From Dendrophyllia cribrosa (lineage: Eukaryota; Cnidaria; Anthozoa; Scleractinia; Dendrophylliidae), in NCBI GenBank assembly GCA_024195265.1, contig JAJLRJ010000014.1, forward strand, positions 12,887,009-12,951,008: a stretch of DNA of 64,000 bases. The letters are read 5' to 3'. The position numbers were made by a program, and so were the translations under genes. Positions 32,307 through 64,000 of the stretch are shown piece after piece (positions within the stretch are counted from its first letter, which is position 1; each line of letters begins with the position of its first letter). The notes beneath the pieces were generated by a model. The model had not been told where the DNA came from. It was given only the letters and a program-made list of their open reading frames with translations, and made no database searches.

Positions 32307-33344
32307 CCCATGTAGTTTGTGATAGTAAATGGACTTGGTGGGGTACAATTTAGTGAGACAGTATGTATATTTTATAAGCTTCGCTATACAAAATAAGACT
32401 TACAAAAAATGAAAGCAAAGACAATGAAGACATAGATGACATAAATTTTAAAGTAAGTCAACAAGTACACGTAAATAAAAGAAAAAGGTTGGGGAACTGC
32501 AACAGCATAGCCAATTACTGCAGGTCCAGAAGTTAAAATTTTATTATAAATTATTAACTACATATTAGATGTTAATTAATAGATGAGTAACCAGTATTAA
32601 ACATATTGAAAATCTATTAAGAACGTACTCTGGTTAAGAAATTTGAAAATGTAAGCTTTCAGCTTCCAGTCTGAAACCTTTAAAAACTGATGGTAAAAGT
32701 GTGAAAACCGCGTTTAAAGGTTTTAGAGTGGAAGCCGAAAGATGTGTCTGTATTACAAAGATAGGGATTGTATGAATTTTGGTATCTTTGGGACCAAGAA
32801 AACTGTCTGTAACAGACAGACATATGTCCATATTGTTGACTAAGGTGTCCAAAAGGAGAGGTTTGACTGAGATAAAATCGTTGAGTACAAATAAAGCTGT
32901 TTTGAAAGCATGTCTCTACTCCTTGCAATGTAGTCCAATAACTTCCAGTAGTAATTATCATTATGAGTCATGTTAATAACAAACTTTGAAATAAGAAAGT
33001 CTGTGTAAAATCTTTCCCACTCAAAATTTCCATCAGTTTTATAAACATTGCAGAAACAACTTGCCTGTTTTCAGCTCAATATTACATTTTGCTGAGAAAA
33101 ATATGATTTTAGTGATAAAAAGAGCTGAAAAAACTGGATGCTGTTGTAGACCAAGACCAATGACCAATGAAGATTTTTTTTTTCAGTTTTATTGACAAAG
33201 TGGAGAGAATCAACAATGAACCGTGACTTGTTAATTTACACCTTAAGATTAATTAAAATCACTTAATGTGAGTGGGACCAGGAAGATTAAGTAAAAAAAT
33301 ACACTTTGATACGAAGAACACTGCTGTACTTGGCGTACTAATGT

Positions 33345-33470
33345 ACTTTGCCTAGTACAGCAGTGTTGTTGGTATCAATGTATTGCAGTGTATCCTTAGT
33401 ACATTAGCACGCCTAGTGTAGCAGTGTTGTTGGTATCCAAGTATCGTAGTGTATTCAGATTTATAGTCAA
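33345..33470. repeat. ~61-bp imperfect tandem repeat
   Basis: Two units containing 'GCAGTGTTGTTGGTATC' spaced 61 bp, plus a degenerate third copy ('GCGGCAGTGTTCTTGGC'). Downstream of FKRP. Nothing else gene-like is seen between 32480 and 35740 apart from this, the poly-C at 34962 and a weak inverted repeat at 35175-35347. Confidence 0.5.
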
Positions 33471-34961
33471 ATAATTTGCCAGTGCGGCAGTGTTCTTGGC
33501 AGGGTATGTCACTATTCTTTGCAAGAATACTGTGTAAATTAATTTCACTAAATATGGAAACAGAACCAAAATCAGCAAGGTAAAAAATCCTTAGTATGTT
33601 AATCAGCTGTACTAAGAAAAAAAAGGTCCCCGTAACAGGCATGATATGCAGGATTGCATGGGTCATTTCACTTTCTGAAGAATTTCTGTTCAAAATCCCT
33701 ACCCAAGGGTCAAGTATATGGGTCAAATCAGACCAAATCCTCACATCTAGTAGATAAATTGGGTACATCTCACTCACCACATCCCTTATAAACTTACACA
33801 TCTGCTCTGACATAAAAAACCTATGGCATTAAGTCTTGTAATATTATTCCTTCCATATTAAACATTCAAATGTTCACAAGCTGAATTCCTGACGGCAATG
33901 CCTGGCCTCCACTCTCCAGGCTTAACGTGAATACCAGGGCTGTCATTAGTGACTGGCAACAGCTGTCTAGAGGCTATCTTGAGTGTATGGCTGCCTACAA
34001 GTGCTGTACTTGACCAAGCCAGTGACGACAAAGCTTAATGACAGCCGTGTAATAAGTGCTTTGCTGTTTTCCTTTTTCAAAATCATGCACAGTTGAAAAT
34101 CTGGTGAGTTACATACTGCATGATTTCAAAAACAACCATGCCCTTGGTACCAGAGGCTTTTCTCAAACTCTCATCTCACATGCCTCTTATGTCTCTTATA
34201 ATTTTGCTGTGACATAGAGGTTCTCTCACGGCTTTACCACTCGTTGCTGGACTTCTCACAAAAGTGTGCCGCAAAAGGACCTCTGGTAACCAGGGTAAAA
34301 CAACCAACAGACACCTCAAAAATGAAAACTGACAAATATGTATTAAAATCAATCAAACATAATCGACTATGAATGTTGCATTCTGAACTTTGGGGGTACA
34401 CCCTATAATGGATTTCTTCTGAGAAGGGTTTCCAGTCTGGAGGTATATTGAAGTGTAGGAATTTCATGGGTTAAAGTATAGAAAAGGGTTAGGGAAAACT
34501 GTCCTTTAGAGTATTCTTGCCAACTTTTTCCGAATGATAGGCGTGAGAATTTTTTCGTGGGAGTGCCAGGATTTCTGAAGGCGACCTGAACAAATCCAAA
34601 GAGAACCAGATCTATTTTTAAGATGTCGGAAGTTGTCCGAAGTTTCCATGGACCTCAGACCTCCGTTTAATAACATCCAGCTGTAATAGTCATGTTCAGA
34701 ATGATAAAAACCTACAAAAAAGTGCCATATTTTCATGAATGTAACTATATTTTTAATTGGATCATGCGATAAGTTAAGGCTGATAGCTCAAATCTGTAAG
34801 TCAGGCATGAGAAATTGCTCCATAGGTGTGAGTAGGCGTGAGATTGGAGTTTTGGACTCGCAGGCACGAGACTCACGTCTAAGGCGTGAGACTTAGCAGG
34901 TATGGGGTTTGGAACTTTGGGGTGGAGCCTCCCCGTAAAACTTTTTTGAGTAGCCCCACCT

Positions 34962-34990
<29 letters not shown>
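34962..34990. repeat. Poly-C run, 29 bp
   Basis: Uninterrupted C tract in the FKRP-spectrin intergenic region. The poly-Gly minus-strand ORF over it is spurious. Confidence 0.9.
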
Positions 34991-34992
<2 letters not shown>

Positions 34993-35739
34993 ATGTTTGG
35001 TTACTTTTCCTGTATAAAAACAATAGTTCTCATTTTCTTTAAAACCATTTTGCAAAAGTATTAAACATTTGCAATGAAAGAACTAAAGATGGAAATGTTC
35101 AGTGAGAATCAGTAGACCAGCATTTCTTGGGCTGTATGGTATAAAACGGTGATGGGTTGGTAGTGATCTCCACTTATGTCCAGAAATACAGGCAAGTATT
35201 GTTTAATGAGTACTTCATATTTGACAGAGTTGTTTGTTGTTTTCATGTTACTTCATATGTGGCAGAACTTTGTGTGTTTAGGTGAGGACACTTTGTGATG
35301 CCAGTCATGGAGTAGCATGGCCCCCTCTGCCTGCATTTCTGGACATATCTCATTTTTTTTTTTTTTTCTTGAGGTGCCCGGCCCAGCTTCACTGACTTAT
35401 AATATTATCATGCCTAAAGGAAAATCCACTTTTATAATGATATTTATGCATGTAATGGAAACAGAAGCTTTGCCCTGAATCCATCAAATAACAGAATTGA
35501 AGAAAATCCAAGATACAATAATAATATTTTGTGCAACAAGATTTACTGTAAACAGAGTTTTGTTGTTGTTAAAATTTTCTTTTGTGATGACACCCTCAAT
35601 ATATAATCGTAATTACAGAGGTTATCAATTCCACAAGGAATTGTTTTGTTTTGTAATTGCATAGCCAAATTTACGTTACCGCGGTAATTCTGTCATTTGA
35701 TTGGACGAACGAAGGTGAATGTTCTGGACGATTGATCAA

Positions 35740-35959
35740 CTTTTTTACGTGACCACCGTTGGTTCTGATTGGTTCTTGGATAATAAATGAAGAGCATTAT
35801 AATGTATGCAGGAATATTGAATATCAAGTCAGCGAGTCCGGCCCAGTTTTTGGGCGTCTCACTGTGCTTTGATCAAGGATTCGATCCTCGCGTGTCTCGC
35901 AGCCCTGGTTTTCTGTGAAATTTACAGCGAATCGAACGGTTGATTGAGAAGCTTGAATC
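35740..35959 (+). promoter_or_regulatory. Probable promoter/5' UTR of the beta-spectrin gene
   Basis: Contains a CCAAT-type ATTGG (35768-35772) and several AT-rich TATA-like stretches (35785-35825), followed by a CG-containing leader up to the ATG at 35960. Inferred from position only. Confidence 0.35.
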
Positions 35960-63917
<27,958 letters not shown>

Positions 63918-64000
63918 GTAAACTTCAAAGAAATGGACACATTTTTAACCCTTTAACTCCCAAGAGTGCAAAATATCAAATTTCATTTTGTAAAATATTG

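Overview
The window is a piece of a metazoan nuclear genome, most likely an anthozoan cnidarian and probably a stony coral or close hexacoral relative. It has AT-rich, intron-rich host genes with canonical GT..AG splice sites, very many short inverted-repeat (MITE/foldback) elements, hammerhead-ribozyme repeats, tRNA-derived SINE-like sequences and a tandem satellite I recognise from coral gene models. No species can be named from the sequence alone.

Region 1 (1-6760) is a compact, intron-poor block that differs from the rest. About seven ORFs are packed with overlaps of a few bases: a 599-aa capsid-like protein, a 223-aa penton/minor-capsid-like protein, a 228-aa membrane-hairpin/coiled-coil protein, a 229-aa zinc-ribbon protein resembling VLTF3-type late transcription factors, two small zinc-finger proteins and a YqaJ-type exonuclease. 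This looks like part of an endogenous dsDNA-virus-like (Polinton-like/adintovirus-like) element. It runs off the left window edge and ends near a long hairpin at 6564-6753. Polymerase, integrase and packaging ATPase are not in the window.

Region 2 (6760-16400) is a graveyard of nested small repeats: hammerhead-ribozyme motifs, several MITE families and a large interrupted foldback. It also holds a candidate gene for a small secreted peptide (7229-7420, minus).

Region 3 (16400-32310) holds three host genes. A PP2D1-like PP2C protein (16418-18091) has lost several acidic metal-site residues and is probably a pseudophosphatase. A NUSAP1 orthologue lies on the minus strand in eight coding exons (23339-30281). 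A single-exon FKRP orthologue (30717-32306, plus) stands head-to-head with NUSAP1, their start codons about 435 bp apart.

Region 4 (32310-64000) is an intergenic stretch followed by the 5' two thirds of a beta-spectrin gene. I traced 34 coding exons with consistent phase (1465 residues: CH1-CH2 actin-binding module and roughly ten spectrin repeats) before the gene leaves the window. Its introns carry Tc1-, hAT- and other MITEs, SINEs, a ~106-bp tandem satellite recurring in five separate introns, and a 290-bp pure poly-C run.

The host genes are ordinary housekeeping and cytoskeletal genes (mitotic spindle, dystroglycan glycosylation, membrane skeleton). The virus-like block and the ribozyme, foldback and satellite repeats are the parts that deserve attention.
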